From an uncultured Alphaproteobacteria bacterium (GTDB lineage: Bacteria > Pseudomonadota > Alphaproteobacteria > Rs-D84), in contig CALXLG010000001.1 in NCBI GenBank assembly GCA_944389135.1, positions 1-64,000 on the forward strand: a DNA stretch of 64,000 bases, in the 5' to 3' direction. Made by a program: the position numbers and the translations under genes. The notes below the pieces were generated by a model. It saw only the letters and a list, made by a program, of their open reading frames with translations. It did no database searches and had not been told where the DNA came from. Below are positions 29,000-40,823 of this stretch, one piece after another; position 1 is the stretch's first letter, and each line of letters starts with the position of its first letter.

Positions 29000-29256
29000 T
29001 ATAAAATTAATTAGTTGTAAAAGCCTTGGAAATAAGATTTTTTGATTGCTTTTTTTGGTTTTTACATGGTTATTGTTTCTTTGAAAAAAATGTTTGATTT
29101 AATTACAAATACAAACGGTTTAATACCTTAATTGTTGGGAATAAATTAAAGCACACGTGCAAATTTGTAGGTATTCAAACTGTGTTTTATTTGTTTTTTA
29201 TATACAAATTTTGAAATGTTAGTGCAGGTTACAAATCTTTAGATTGTAAAGAAATT
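29000..29256. other. AT-rich intergenic segment with no gene
   Basis: About 260 bases of AT-rich sequence between the module promoter and the tRNA terminator. No open frame, RNA gene or clear repeat is seen. Confidence 0.6.
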
Positions 29257-29284
29257 AAAAAAAATCCCCCAATTTGGGAGATGT
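29257..29284 (-). terminator. Terminator of tRNA-fMet
   Basis: On the minus strand ATC-T-CCCA / TGGG-G-GAT forms a hairpin followed by T8, directly downstream of the tRNA. Confidence 0.7.
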
Positions 29285-29293
29285 TTTTAAAAC

Positions 29294-29370
<77 letters not shown>

Positions 29371-29382
29371 ATAATCTGTGCC

Positions 29383-29410
29383 ATTATATCATTTTTTTCC
29401 CCACTGTCAA
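29383..29410 (-). promoter_or_regulatory. Promoter of tRNA-fMet
   Basis: Minus-strand TTGACA (29410-29405), 16-base spacer, TATAAT (29388-29383), about 12 bases before the tRNA. Both hexamers are perfect consensus. Confidence 0.8.
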
Positions 29411-29525
29411 CTTATTTATCTGCGTCATATTCTTTTGTTATAATTAGGTTTTATTCCCAGTCTGTCTTGAATTATCTTTTTTTTATTGCTAAAATCTTCC
29501 AGAATTTAAATAAAGAGTCGGTATA

Positions 29526-30317
29526 ATGTATAAAACTTTTAGAAAATTATGGAAGGCTTTCTGGGAACCTATTTTGCGCCTGTCTTTCTTTCAATGGTTA
29601 TTAGCAGGACTTATGGCAATTTCTATATGGTTCGTTTATTTTACTTCTAGAAAGAAAATTAAAAATTGGGATACTTTTAAAAAATATCGCAGAAAACCCG
29701 CTATATTCATTTTTTGGCATGGTCGCAGTATGATGCTGTCTCCTATCGTTTGTCTAGGGGGAATGCACGCTTATGCTGTCGCTTCACGACATAAAGACGG
29801 ACGAATGATGGCTAAATTACAATATTTATTTGGCTTGAAATCTATTTATGGCAGTACTTCCGAAGGTGGTATTTCTGTTCTGCGCCAAGGTGTGCGTATG
29901 CTTAGACGTGGTGACCATTCTATGTGCTTGTCACCCGATGGACCTGGGGGACCTTCTTTGCGTGTACAAGACGGAGCTTTGTATTTTGCTAAAATGACGG
30001 GTGCCCCCATAATACCAGTTTGTTATTCTTGTTCAAAGGCGTGGTTCCAAAATAGGTGGGATAGATATTTAGTGGCTTTACCTTTTTCTACAATTACTTG
30101 CCATGTTGGTGAACCTATTTTTATAGACTCGAAAGTAAGTGCTAAAGAATTTGAAAATATTCGTCAGAAAATTGAAAATATTATGGTAAAGCAAGTTCGT
30201 GATATGGACGGTGAATTCAATTTATTCAAAGTTGAACAAGATTTAACTGCTAGCGAATTTAAGAAAAAGTTAAGAGAAGAACGAGAAGCCGCTAAAAAAG
30301 CTAAAAAAAAGAAATAA
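29526..30317 (+). CDS. DUF374 lysophospholipid acyltransferase-like protein
   Basis: 263 residues. An N-terminal hydrophobic helix (about 22-42) is followed by the DUF374 landmarks IFIFWHGRSMM, ASRHKDGRMMAK, YGSTSEGG and SPDGPGGPSLRVQDGA. Related to LpxL/PlsC-type acyltransferases and usually found with lipid A or Kdo genes, as here (lpxK follows by 9 bases). Likely acts on the inner leaflet; the acceptor lipid is not known. The C terminus is a Lys-rich tail (AAKKAKKKK). Confidence 0.85.
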   Translation: MYKTFRKLWKAFWEPILRLSFFQWLLAGLMAISIWFVYFTSRKKIKNWDTFKKYRRKPAIFIFWHGRSMMLSPIVCLGGMHAYAVASRHKDGRMMAKLQYLFGLKSIYGSTSEGGISVLRQGVRMLRRGDHSMCLSPDGPGGPSLRVQDGALYFAKMTGAPIIPVCYSCSKAWFQNRWDRYLVALPFSTITCHVGEPIFIDSKVSAKEFENIRQKIENIMVKQVRDMDGEFNLFKVEQDLTASEFKKKLREEREAAKKAKKKK

Positions 30318-30326
30318 GGAGATAAT

Positions 30327-31229
30327 ATGAAAACTCCATGGTGGTTTTTACATAAAACACTGCTTGCATTTTTATTATTGCCTGTCTCTTGGCTTTATTA
30401 TCTTATAACTCGTTTGGTTTATATTTGTCGTAAGTTTAATGCTTATAAATCTAGAAGACCTATAATTTGTATTGGTAATATTTTGGCAGGTGGGGTTGGT
30501 AAAACACCCATTGTTCGTGAAATTGCTACTTTCTTAGATGCACCTGTTATAATGCGTGGTTATAAAAAAACATCTAAAACTGGTAATGTCGGTGATGAAG
30601 CAACCATGATGGCGCGTGACGGCTTGCAAGTGCATGTAGGAAACAGAAAAAGTAATTTAATCTTGTTAAATAAACAATTGTCAGAAACAGGGCCAATTGT
30701 TATGGATGACGGGTTTCAAAATTCTGGTATAAAAAAAGATATTTCTATATTGGTTTTTGATGATAGTATAGGTTATGGAAACGGTTTTTTATTACCAGCT
30801 GGACCTTTGCGTGAACCAAAGCGGGCAATTAAAAAAGCAAATGCTGTGATAGTAATAAAAAGTAATAAACCACGAAAAAAATTTAAAATTCCTTATGATG
30901 TACCAACTTTTTATGCAGAAACGAAAACTTTTTCACCTTATTCAGAAAACGAAAAATTATTTGCTTTTGCGGGAATTGGATATCCTAAAAAGTTTTTTAA
31001 CGCTTTGAAAAATGTTGTTGGGAAAAAAGCTTTTCCTGACCACTATCAATATACTGATAAAGATTTAGAACAATTAATAGAAAAAGCTAAAAATAAAAAA
31101 GCAAAATTAATAACAACTGAAAAAGACTGGGTAAGATTACCAGACTGGGCAAAAGAAGAAATAAAATATGCTAAATTAGAAATGAATATAGATAATAAAT
31201 TCTTTCAGTGGTTAAAGGAGAATATCTAA
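30327..31229 (+). CDS. lpxK: Tetraacyldisaccharide 4'-kinase
   Basis: Phosphorylates the 4' position of the lipid A disaccharide at the inner membrane. 300 residues: an N-terminal membrane helix (about 7-32), the variant P-loop GGVGKTPIVRE (about 54-64), VMDDGFQN, and the usual LPAGPLREP. GGAGA precedes the ATG. The stop overlaps the lpxC start by one base. Confidence 0.95.
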   Translation: MKTPWWFLHKTLLAFLLLPVSWLYYLITRLVYICRKFNAYKSRRPIICIGNILAGGVGKTPIVREIATFLDAPVIMRGYKKTSKTGNVGDEATMMARDGLQVHVGNRKSNLILLNKQLSETGPIVMDDGFQNSGIKKDISILVFDDSIGYGNGFLLPAGPLREPKRAIKKANAVIVIKSNKPRKKFKIPYDVPTFYAETKTFSPYSENEKLFAFAGIGYPKKFFNALKNVVGKKAFPDHYQYTDKDLEQLIEKAKNKKAKLITTEKDWVRLPDWAKEEIKYAKLEMNIDNKFFQWLKENI

Positions 31230-32158
31230 TGGGAACGCTAAAAAAACAAATAAAAATTCAAGGCAAGGGTATTCATTCTGGTTTGCCGGTAAATGTTGTT
31301 ATAAAACCGTCTAAGAAAAAGGGGATATTCTTTCGTCGCGTTGATATAAAAGATAGTGAATTAATACCAGCAACATTTGATAATGTTGGTGATACTTCTA
31401 TGAGAAATACTACAGTTGGAAGTATTTCTGGGGCGCATGTTCAGACAATTGAACATTTAATGGCTGCGTTTTTTATGGCAGGAATTGATAGTGCAATCGT
31501 TGAAATTGATGATAAAGAAACACCTATATTAGACGGCAGTGCAGCACAGTTTTATGACGCTTTTATTAAAGCAGGCGTTTCTGAATCTAAGTTAAAAAAG
31601 ATAGTTGTAAAACGTGAAGTTATTGCAAAAGCATCAGAAATATTTAATAAACTGCCACTTAGAACAAGAATTAAATTGTGGTTCTTTAATAAAATTTCTG
31701 GGCGTAAAAATGATGGTTTTGTGAAACTAAGTCCGTGTGATAAAGGCTTGAATATAACTGCAACATTAATTTATCCAGAAAAAATTATAGGAAATCAGAC
31801 TTTTTCTTATTCTTTTGACGGAACTAAAAAGTCTGTTCAGAATTTTATAAAGAATATTGCAAGAGCAAGAACATTTGGAAAATATTCTGAGTGGGAATAT
31901 TTGAAAGCACACGGTATGGGGCGTGGGGCAGATGAAACAAATGTAATTGCTTTGAATGATAAAGGCGACGGTACTCTTAATGCTACTTTATGGGAAGACG
32001 AGTTTGTAAGACATAAGATAATAGATGCAATTGGTGATATGTTTACAAGTGGCGGGTTTATTGTAGGTAATTTAGAGTCTTATAAGGGAAGTCATGCGTT
32101 GAATAATTTGGTGTTAAAAAAGTTATTTAGTGATAAAGACAATTATGATATAATATAA
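31229..32158 (+). CDS. lpxC: UDP-3-O-acyl-N-acetylglucosamine deacetylase
   Basis: Zinc enzyme for the committed step of lipid A synthesis. 309 residues from ATG 31229, chosen for AAAGGAG at 31214-31220 and the TAATG overlap with lpxK; a frame opening at 31208 would add 7 residues. Zinc/catalytic motifs: TIEHLMAA, RHKIIDAIGD, and SHALNN near the end. An insert of about 30 basic/hydrophobic residues (LRTRIKLWFFNKISG) sits mid-protein. The lpxC-lpxK adjacency differs from enterobacteria, where lpxC is by ftsZ. Confidence 0.95.
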   Translation: MGTLKKQIKIQGKGIHSGLPVNVVIKPSKKKGIFFRRVDIKDSELIPATFDNVGDTSMRNTTVGSISGAHVQTIEHLMAAFFMAGIDSAIVEIDDKETPILDGSAAQFYDAFIKAGVSESKLKKIVVKREVIAKASEIFNKLPLRTRIKLWFFNKISGRKNDGFVKLSPCDKGLNITATLIYPEKIIGNQTFSYSFDGTKKSVQNFIKNIARARTFGKYSEWEYLKAHGMGRGADETNVIALNDKGDGTLNATLWEDEFVRHKIIDAIGDMFTSGGFIVGNLESYKGSHALNNLVLKKLFSDKDNYDII

Positions 32159-32179
32159 CTATAAAAAAGAAGGTTTAAT

Positions 32180-32608
32180 ATGAAGAAATTAATTGCTATA
32201 TGTTCTTTGCTTTTTGCGCTGGGCGCATGCAGCGGTTTAATCGAAAATGAAAACGGCAGTGAATATTTAACACAATTAGAAGCCGAACCAATCGGTTGTA
32301 CGTTTTTGTATAAGATAGAATCAGAAGTATCTGTTTATGATGCAGATGATGCACGCAGATATTTAGAAAATAGAATTGCAGACCAAGCTCGCCCTGGTAA
32401 TGCTTATTGGATTACAAGTCAACGTACTCGCCCGAATGAATGGGTAATATTTGGACCAGAACGTGCGTTTATTTTGGTTGCAAATGTTTATGATTGTCCG
32501 CATCCACGCAGTGTTCGTACGGCAAAAGACGGGGATGTTAATCAAATGCCTACAACCGTTATAATAGAACAAGATTCGAATTGTGTTGATTCTATGTACG
32601 GTTGTTAA
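32180..32608 (+). CDS. Putative lipoprotein, unknown
   Basis: 142 residues with a lipoprotein signal (LGAC, Cys about 18). The mature part has Cys at about 39, 98, 136 and 142 and no motif I recognise. The motif ARRYLENRIADQARPGNAYWI suggests a small alpha/beta domain. It follows lpxC by 21 bases with AGAAGG upstream and is followed by a terminator, so it may close the lipid A transcript. Confidence 0.65.
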   Translation: MKKLIAICSLLFALGACSGLIENENGSEYLTQLEAEPIGCTFLYKIESEVSVYDADDARRYLENRIADQARPGNAYWITSQRTRPNEWVIFGPERAFILVANVYDCPHPRSVRTAKDGDVNQMPTTVIIEQDSNCVDSMYGC

Positions 32609-32629
32609 AAAATTTGGTTAACGATATAA

Positions 32630-32663
32630 AAATACCCGTTAAATTTTTGTTTAGCGGGTATTT
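32630..32663 (+). terminator. Terminator after the lipid A cluster
   Basis: AATACCCG and CGGGTATT arms, extended by TTAAA/TTTA, followed by TTTCTTTG. Confidence 0.75.
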
Positions 32664-32679
32664 CTTTGTTATTCTATGT

Positions 32680-32709
32680 TTGCCATAGCAGATATTTTTA
32701 TGTTATAAT
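32680..32709 (+). promoter_or_regulatory. Promoter of the pil operon
   Basis: TTGCCA (32680-32685), 18-base spacer, TATAAT (32704-32709), 22 bases before the pilO start. Confidence 0.55.
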
Positions 32710-32731
32710 TACTAAAAGTAGGTAGAGAGAA

Positions 32732-33985
32732 TTGACTAGTCAAGTTATAACAGTTAATAAGAAAAAATATGCCGTTGGTTTATTTTGGCAACCAACGGGT
32801 GCTGGTTATGTTGCGCGTTCTTATGCAAAAAATTTGGCAAAAAGCGTAGATAAAAAACTAAATTTATTTACTGAATATCATGGACTTGTTGGACTGGGGT
32901 CTAGGAAATTAGGGCATCGTGTCGGTATGGACTGTGTCGCCGCTGCTGTAACTGACGCGTTAAGTGAATTTTCTTCTTTTCTGGCGGTATTTTCAATTGA
33001 TAAATATTTTGTTCTGGTTGCAGTAAGAAATGGCATTATCTTAGAAGATAAATTATTTGAAAAAGAAGATGAAGCACGTGCAGAATATTTTAGATTGTCC
33101 GAGATTCCGGATTGGACAGCTTTGTTTGCACCAAGTTCTTGGGGAATGCCACGTGCAGTTGAAAGAAATTTATCTGATTTAATTATAAATTCTAGTCGCA
33201 CATTACTTAAACCTATAAGCCGTGTTGGTACAGGGTTAATATCTTTATTTTTAATACTTGCGTTCTTTGTAATTATAGGGGTGTTTTTTCGTGAACCTAT
33301 AAAGCAGATGACAAGTACTGCCTTGCCACCGTCTGAATTAAGTCCAGAAATAGCAGAAGAGTTTGAAAAACAGGTTGAAGAAAAAAATAAAGAATTAGAT
33401 GCAGAATTTGAAATAGAAAAACCAGAACCTATTATAATGCCTTATGATTATTTACCAAATCCAATGGATAGGGCGGCGTTATGTTATCAGGCAATGGCGT
33501 TTTTGATGCAACCAATTCTTGGGTGGAATCAAACATCTGTGGAGTGTGGTGAAACACATGCAACCGCGCGCTTTGTTCGTGATTTTGGTACGTTGGGTGA
33601 TTTTTATACTATCGCAACAGAGCTTATGCCAGGTTCTTTCGTTCAAGAAGAATCAGAAAATGCGCTGGTAGTACGTGCGACATTACCAAAAATTCCAACA
33701 GAAGCGTCATTAGATGAACGTGACCCAGATACTGTGGTAAGAAATGTTATGTCGGCATTTCAGTCTATAGACACTCCTGTTGATGCGGAAATTGTTGTTG
33801 ATGCGTTGACTAATGGTGTCGAAACAAAATACTTAAATGTAATAGAAGTTGCGGCAGAATCAAAATTGATTCCAACGCAGTTTATGCAAATATTTAACGA
33901 CTTTGGCGGGGTGTATATGACACGTTGCACGTGGAATGTATCAACGCGTACATGGAACTATGAGGTAATAATCTATGCTAAATAA
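32732..33985 (+). CDS. PilO-like pilin accessory protein (type IVB pilus)
   Basis: 417 residues starting at TTG 32732 (GTAGAGAGA just upstream; no ATG in a suitable place). N-terminal cytoplasmic part starts with KKYAVGLFWQPTG, which matches PilO of the IncI1/R64 thin pilus; then one membrane helix (about 163-188), a coiled-coil segment (about 205-235), and a periplasmic domain ending WNYEVIIYAK. It likely helps align the pilus machine in the inner membrane. It heads a four-gene run, each overlapping or abutting the next, in the R64 order O-P-Q-R. Confidence 0.75.
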   Translation: MTSQVITVNKKKYAVGLFWQPTGAGYVARSYAKNLAKSVDKKLNLFTEYHGLVGLGSRKLGHRVGMDCVAAAVTDALSEFSSFLAVFSIDKYFVLVAVRNGIILEDKLFEKEDEARAEYFRLSEIPDWTALFAPSSWGMPRAVERNLSDLIINSSRTLLKPISRVGTGLISLFLILAFFVIIGVFFREPIKQMTSTALPPSELSPEIAEEFEKQVEEKNKELDAEFEIEKPEPIIMPYDYLPNPMDRAALCYQAMAFLMQPILGWNQTSVECGETHATARFVRDFGTLGDFYTIATELMPGSFVQEESENALVVRATLPKIPTEASLDERDPDTVVRNVMSAFQSIDTPVDAEIVVDALTNGVETKYLNVIEVAAESKLIPTQFMQIFNDFGGVYMTRCTWNVSTRTWNYEVIIYAK

Positions 33986-34655
33986 AAAAACTTTAAAAAA
34001 TTTATTCTTTTTATCTTTATGTACATTTGTTTCTATGCCCGCTTTCTGTGAAGAATCTGTTATCGATGAAGAAATGGAAAATGTTTCGGCAAATGCTGTT
34101 GCTGCATATGAAGCAGAAGATTCTTTGTTTAATCAAATAACAACTCTTGAACAAGAAAAAGTGTTAATGCAATTGGAAAAAGAGCGGGCACAACTAGATT
34201 TAGAATTGGATAGATTGGCCGCTGAAAAAATAAAACTTCATATGGAAATAGATACGCTATCTGGGCGCGCAGAACAACAACAACAAGAATTAGAAAATGA
34301 AAAAGCAAGATTAGAAGCAGAAGCTGCAAAGTTAGAGCGCGAAAAAGAAGCCTTAGAAGCACAAGCGCAAGAAGCAGCTGCTGCAAAAGAATATGTTGTT
34401 CAAACCGCAAAAACCGAAGAAAAAGAACAAGAAATTGATTTTAATAAAAGTTATAAGTTAGTTAATGTTTTTGGTTCTGGCTCTCAATTACAGGCAACAA
34501 TTAAAGATTTAAAGTCTGGGCAGAACAAACGAATAAGTGTTGGTAAAAATGTAGATGGGTATACTGTTAAGTCAATATCTTTGTACGATGGCGTCGTTTT
34601 TGAAAAAGATGGCAATACACAGACTTTAAATGTTGTAAGCTCTGCAAATGAATAA
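33975..34655 (+). CDS. PilP-like type IVB pilus biogenesis protein
   Basis: 226 residues. Signal peptide (about 1-26), a long coiled coil rich in Glu, Ala and Gln (about 50-140), then a compact beta domain (SYKLVNVFGSGSQLQATIKDLKS split by turns) ending VVSSANE, the usual PilP layout in R64-type systems. It overlaps pilO by 11 bases. Likely periplasmic, linking the inner-membrane platform to the secretin. Confidence 0.7.
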   Translation: MLNKKTLKNLFFLSLCTFVSMPAFCEESVIDEEMENVSANAVAAYEAEDSLFNQITTLEQEKVLMQLEKERAQLDLELDRLAAEKIKLHMEIDTLSGRAEQQQQELENEKARLEAEAAKLEREKEALEAQAQEAAAAKEYVVQTAKTEEKEQEIDFNKSYKLVNVFGSGSQLQATIKDLKSGQNKRISVGKNVDGYTVKSISLYDGVVFEKDGNTQTLNVVSSANE

Positions 34656-34660
34656 CATAT

Positions 34661-36313
34661 ATGTGGACTAAAAAAATGAATGATAATGAAAACGATATCT
34701 TGAATAATATTCCAAGTAATATGAAATTATCTGTTCCGGCAGGGTTGGAAAACGCAGAAAATAAAGATATTGTAGATTATCTCTTTTCTAATGGTAATCG
34801 TTTATTGACGGCAACTGGGGCAGAGCAAGAATTACCCAAAGAAACACAAGGTTTAATTGCTTATTTTTCTGGGGGTGAAATTATAATTTCACGTACTCAT
34901 AGATATGACGGTCGTGTATTGGCTTTTTTAGATTTGTTAAAAAAGCGTGCTCGCCCAATGCGTGTGCCTTTCTATTCCGATTTAGGTTTGGTTTCAAGTA
35001 TTTATAAAAACTATGAAAGTAAATTAGGTGGCGTATCGCGTTCACGTCAAGATTATGATAATCAGATGCAGAAAGACTTTGTGGATATTATCGCAAAAGC
35101 GGCCGCACAAAAAGTTTCTGATATTCATATAGAAGTTGCAGACCAAACAACAATATATTTTCGTATAGATGGCAGTATGCAACCTGTTTTAGAATATAAT
35201 GCAGGTTGGGGTGAATCTTTTGTTCGTGCAGCGTTTGCATCGTCTGATATGTCTAATGCAAACTATGCACAGAATGAATATCAATCTGCGCAGAAAGACG
35301 GCAGAACACCACTTCGTGGAACCAAAGATTTATATTTACCACGTGGTATTTTAAGTATTCGTATGCAGTTTAACCCGATTGCTTTTGGTAGTCGTTATGT
35401 TGTTATGCGATTGCTGTATGATAACCCGTCAGAAGGAATTAAAACAGAACAAGAATTTGGTGAATATGAACAAAAACTTTTAATGCGCTTGCGTTCTTTC
35501 CCAACTGGTTTGGTTATAGTCGCTGGTCCGACAAGTTCAGGTAAATCAACAACGCTGGTCAGAAATATGTCTTTGATGTTAAAAGAAAGACATTATGAAA
35601 TAAATATGATTACTGTTGAAAATCCTGTTGAACAGAAAATTTTTGGTGCTCATCAGATGCCTGTTGTTAACACAACTAACGAAGAACAACGCGAAGAAAA
35701 ATATACAGAGGCTTTGGCAGCTGCGCTACGAAGCGACCCTGATACTTTAATGGTCGGTGAAATAAGAACTTTAGCAGCGGCGCAATTAACTGTTCGTGGG
35801 GCTTTATCTGGTCATAATGTTTGGACAACATTGCATGCTAATTCCGCAATGGCGGCATTGACACGTTTGTTGGACTTAGGTATTGAAGCTTTTAAATTAA
35901 AAGAAGAAACTTTAATGCGCGGTTTGATATCAATGAGATTGTTCAAAAAAGTTTGCCCATATTGTCGTGAAAGGTTAATAGACCACCCAGAAAATCCGGC
36001 ATATCGTAGAGTTCTGGACGCTTTTGGTGAGCTAGGACTGCGCCAGGTATATATTCGTGGGGCAGGTTGCGAAGAGTGCAAAGGAACAGGAACACTTGGC
36101 AGAATTAAAGCCGGTGAAATTATAATTACCAACAGCGAGTTTTTACGTCTTGCTTTGTCTGGTAATACAGATGGTGCATTAAGGTATTGGCTGGAAGAAA
36201 TGGATGGCAGAACTCTTAAAGAAGCTGCAACTTCTTTAATGTTGCAAGGTATTATAAGTGTAGATGAATTAGAACGTTGGGTTGGATTGTTAGATAGACC
36301 AGGGGTATATTGA
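34661..36313 (+). CDS. PilQ-like pilus ATPase (GspE/PilB superfamily)
   Basis: Cytoplasmic secretion ATPase for pilus assembly. 550 residues: N domain, Walker A GPTSSGKSTTL (about 289-299), Asp box, Walker B region DPDTLMVGEIR, His box TLHANSAMAAL, and a CPYC plus CKGTG segment that resembles the zinc motif of GspE. Start could be ATG 34661 or 34676. In R64 the corresponding gene is pilQ, which differs from the secretin PilQ of type IVA systems. It abuts pilR. Confidence 0.88.
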   Translation: MWTKKMNDNENDILNNIPSNMKLSVPAGLENAENKDIVDYLFSNGNRLLTATGAEQELPKETQGLIAYFSGGEIIISRTHRYDGRVLAFLDLLKKRARPMRVPFYSDLGLVSSIYKNYESKLGGVSRSRQDYDNQMQKDFVDIIAKAAAQKVSDIHIEVADQTTIYFRIDGSMQPVLEYNAGWGESFVRAAFASSDMSNANYAQNEYQSAQKDGRTPLRGTKDLYLPRGILSIRMQFNPIAFGSRYVVMRLLYDNPSEGIKTEQEFGEYEQKLLMRLRSFPTGLVIVAGPTSSGKSTTLVRNMSLMLKERHYEINMITVENPVEQKIFGAHQMPVVNTTNEEQREEKYTEALAAALRSDPDTLMVGEIRTLAAAQLTVRGALSGHNVWTTLHANSAMAALTRLLDLGIEAFKLKEETLMRGLISMRLFKKVCPYCRERLIDHPENPAYRRVLDAFGELGLRQVYIRGAGCEECKGTGTLGRIKAGEIIITNSEFLRLALSGNTDGALRYWLEEMDGRTLKEAATSLMLQGIISVDELERWVGLLDRPGVY

Positions 36314-36314
36314 T

Positions 36315-37385
36315 ATGAATAAATTAGAGATATTATATGCTAAACTGGTATTTAAGTTAAACACCGAAAAAAGAATGGCAACAGCAAGAAAGTTAGCATC
36401 GTTGTTGCGTAATGATTTTACTTTGATGGATGCGCTAAGTCGTCTAGAGAAAATTGAATCTAAAGGTGGAAAAAAACCAAACGAACCATTTGCGATTGTT
36501 ATGCGCGAATGGCAAAAGAATCTTGAACGTGGTATGAGTTTTTCTGATGCAACGCGTGGTTGGGTTCCACCAGAAGAAACTTTGTTGGTAACGTCTGGTA
36601 ATTTATCGGATTTAGTTGTTGCGCTGGAAAATGTCAGTCGCGTGGTAGAAGGAACGCAACGTATAAAACGCGCAATGACAAATGCTATTGCTTATCCATT
36701 ATTTTTATTGGTTTTAACGTTTGGAATTATAATGATGGTTGGTATATATCTGGTACCACCATTGGCTGAAATTGCCGGTGATAATATGATTTGGCGCGGC
36801 ATGGCGGCATCTTTAATTTGGTTGTCAGATTTTTCTATTAAGTACTGGTATATGTTTGTGTTGGTCTTTATTGCTTTAGTTGCAATTGTGTGGATAAGTT
36901 TGCCAAATTGGACAGGAAAATTAAGAGCAAAATTTGATAAACTGCCACCATGGAATATTTATAAAGAACAAATGTCTGTAGGCTGGTTAATGAGTCTGTC
37001 TTCTATGGTTGCAGCTGGTATTACTATACCGGATGCAATGCGTATGTTGGCAGATAATTCTAATAAGTATGTACGTGATATTTTAGAAGATACGTTGCAT
37101 TATATTGCAAATGGTGACAATTTAGGCATGGCGCTTAATAATACAGGTCGTGATTTTCCAAGTGCAGAAATTATAGGCGATTTGACAATATATGCAGATA
37201 TGAATGGTTTTGATCAAAATTTATCGCGTCTTGCAAATGATTATTTGGAAGAATCTGTAAGACGAATGGAAGCGATATCAAACGTTCTAAACAGCTTTGG
37301 TATTTTGTTAGTTTCTGCAATAATTGCGTGGGTTGTTCTGGGAACGTTCCAGATGCAAGACCAAATAACAAGCAGCTTATCATAA
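36315..37385 (+). CDS. PilR-like pilus platform protein (GspF family)
   Basis: Polytopic inner-membrane platform protein. 356 residues with two GspF domains, each a helical bundle, and three membrane helices (about 125-155, 175-198, 330-350). Second-domain motif LSSMVAAGITIPDAMRML matches the family. Last gene of pilO-P-Q-R. No prepilin, prepilin peptidase or secretin follows directly; a secretin-like lipoprotein lies at 58135. Confidence 0.85.
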   Translation: MNKLEILYAKLVFKLNTEKRMATARKLASLLRNDFTLMDALSRLEKIESKGGKKPNEPFAIVMREWQKNLERGMSFSDATRGWVPPEETLLVTSGNLSDLVVALENVSRVVEGTQRIKRAMTNAIAYPLFLLVLTFGIIMMVGIYLVPPLAEIAGDNMIWRGMAASLIWLSDFSIKYWYMFVLVFIALVAIVWISLPNWTGKLRAKFDKLPPWNIYKEQMSVGWLMSLSSMVAAGITIPDAMRMLADNSNKYVRDILEDTLHYIANGDNLGMALNNTGRDFPSAEIIGDLTIYADMNGFDQNLSRLANDYLEESVRRMEAISNVLNSFGILLVSAIIAWVVLGTFQMQDQITSSLS

Positions 37386-37386
37386 T

Positions 37387-37413
37387 AAAAAAAACCGCCG
37401 TTTTGGCGGTTTT
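37387..37413. terminator. Bidirectional terminator after the pil operon
   Basis: AAACCGCC (37392-37399), loop GTTTT, GGCGGTTT; A and T runs on both sides of convergent genes. Confidence 0.85.
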
Positions 37414-37416
37414 GCT

Positions 37417-37986
37417 TTAAACCATAAATGGAAGATTTTCTAACGTTCCTTCCGCAACTCGTACGTTTATATCCAATAGCATAAATATCGAATCTGGTGT
37501 GTGGGGTAAGTTCGGGTTGAAGATTTCAGAAGAAAGTAAATGGCTGGTATTAACCGATAACTTAGTAATTAAATGGTCGTCATCTAACAGTGTGTAAATC
37601 GGACCTATATCACGTGGTGTGTTATCACCAATTTCATGTTCGTTTTGTGGACAACGAAGACCATCCAGAATAGTTTTTACACGGTTATCTATATCACTAT
37701 GTGGAACACCGACTATTTCTGGATGCATCATTTGTATGTCTATTTCTGCCAGTAATTTTAAGTTAGGTGTAATTATAGGGTTCCAATCAATTCCACCAAT
37801 ATGACGCGTTGAAATAGGACTTTTGGTTGCGTTTGGTATCATGTATTGTGTAAGGTTGTCCCATGGCTGATGTTCCAAAAGTTTTTTTAATTGTGGATGA
37901 AATTGCATACGTATATCTGATATATGCTGAGAGCGCTTTTTGGGATTTATTAAAATTTCACCAAAATACAATAACTTAAACTTCAT
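37417..37986 (-). CDS. RusA-like protein, tentative
   Basis: 189 residues. The motif DIDNRVKTILDGLR (about 97-110) followed by LLDDDHLITKLSV (about 132-145) recalls RusA-type Holliday-junction nucleases, which have D-x-DN-x2-K-x2-D-x-L and a later DD. The spacing is longer than in RusA itself, and a basic N terminus and P/N-rich middle part surround it. Stand-alone gene, so an old prophage or repair origin cannot be told. Could also be an unrelated conserved family. Confidence 0.45.
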   Translation of the reverse strand: MKFKLLYFGEILINPKKRSQHISDIRMQFHPQLKKLLEHQPWDNLTQYMIPNATKSPISTRHIGGIDWNPIITPNLKLLAEIDIQMMHPEIVGVPHSDIDNRVKTILDGLRCPQNEHEIGDNTPRDIGPIYTLLDDDHLITKLSVNTSHLLSSEIFNPNLPHTPDSIFMLLDINVRVAEGTLENLPFMV

Positions 37987-38038
37987 TTTGTCTACCTTTG
38001 ATATATATAGTTTTTATTATAAAAAGCCTATTTTCTCT

Positions 38039-38066
38039 TGATAATTATAGCATAAATTGCTATTCT
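38039..38066 (+). promoter_or_regulatory. Promoter of gyrB
   Basis: TTGATA (38039-38044), 16-base spacer, TATTCT (38061-38066). GAAAGGA lies just before the ATG at 38094. Confidence 0.5.
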
Positions 38067-38093
38067 CTGCATAGAAAAAAGAAAGGAATATAA

Positions 38094-40493
<2,400 letters not shown>

Positions 40494-40508
40494 CTAAGGA
40501 TATAAAAT

Positions 40509-40823
40509 ATGTCTGATTTTAAAATTGTTGATGACGGAACAATAGTTTTTAATAATGACAGAAATATTGAAAAAACAGAGGAAGATGAACTTCAAAAAGA
40601 ATTTTCTTTGTTGGAATATGAGGTTTTAAATAATCATGGTCATCCGACTAAAGACCCTGAAAAATTGGCGCGGTATGCGGAACTGAAAAAAATTCTTAAG
40701 ATAGATGATAACGCCAAAGGGAACGCTTTATTGAAAGCCAAACAAAAATTTTTAAATCGTGTAGAAAAAACGGATGATAAAGCAAAAATTGTAGCAGCAT
40801 GGAAAAATAGACAAAACGGATAA
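40509..40823 (+). CDS. Small acidic/basic protein, unknown
   Basis: 104 residues, highly charged, no membrane segment or Cys. Predicted largely helical (KLARYAELKKILKIDD, and ALLKAKQKFLNR). AAGGA precedes the start, and its stop overlaps the next gene by one base (TAATG). It sits between gyrB and two DNA glycosylases; I do not recognise it. Confidence 0.65.
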   Translation: MSDFKIVDDGTIVFNNDRNIEKTEEDELQKEFSLLEYEVLNNHGHPTKDPEKLARYAELKKILKIDDNAKGNALLKAKQKFLNRVEKTDDKAKIVAAWKNRQNG

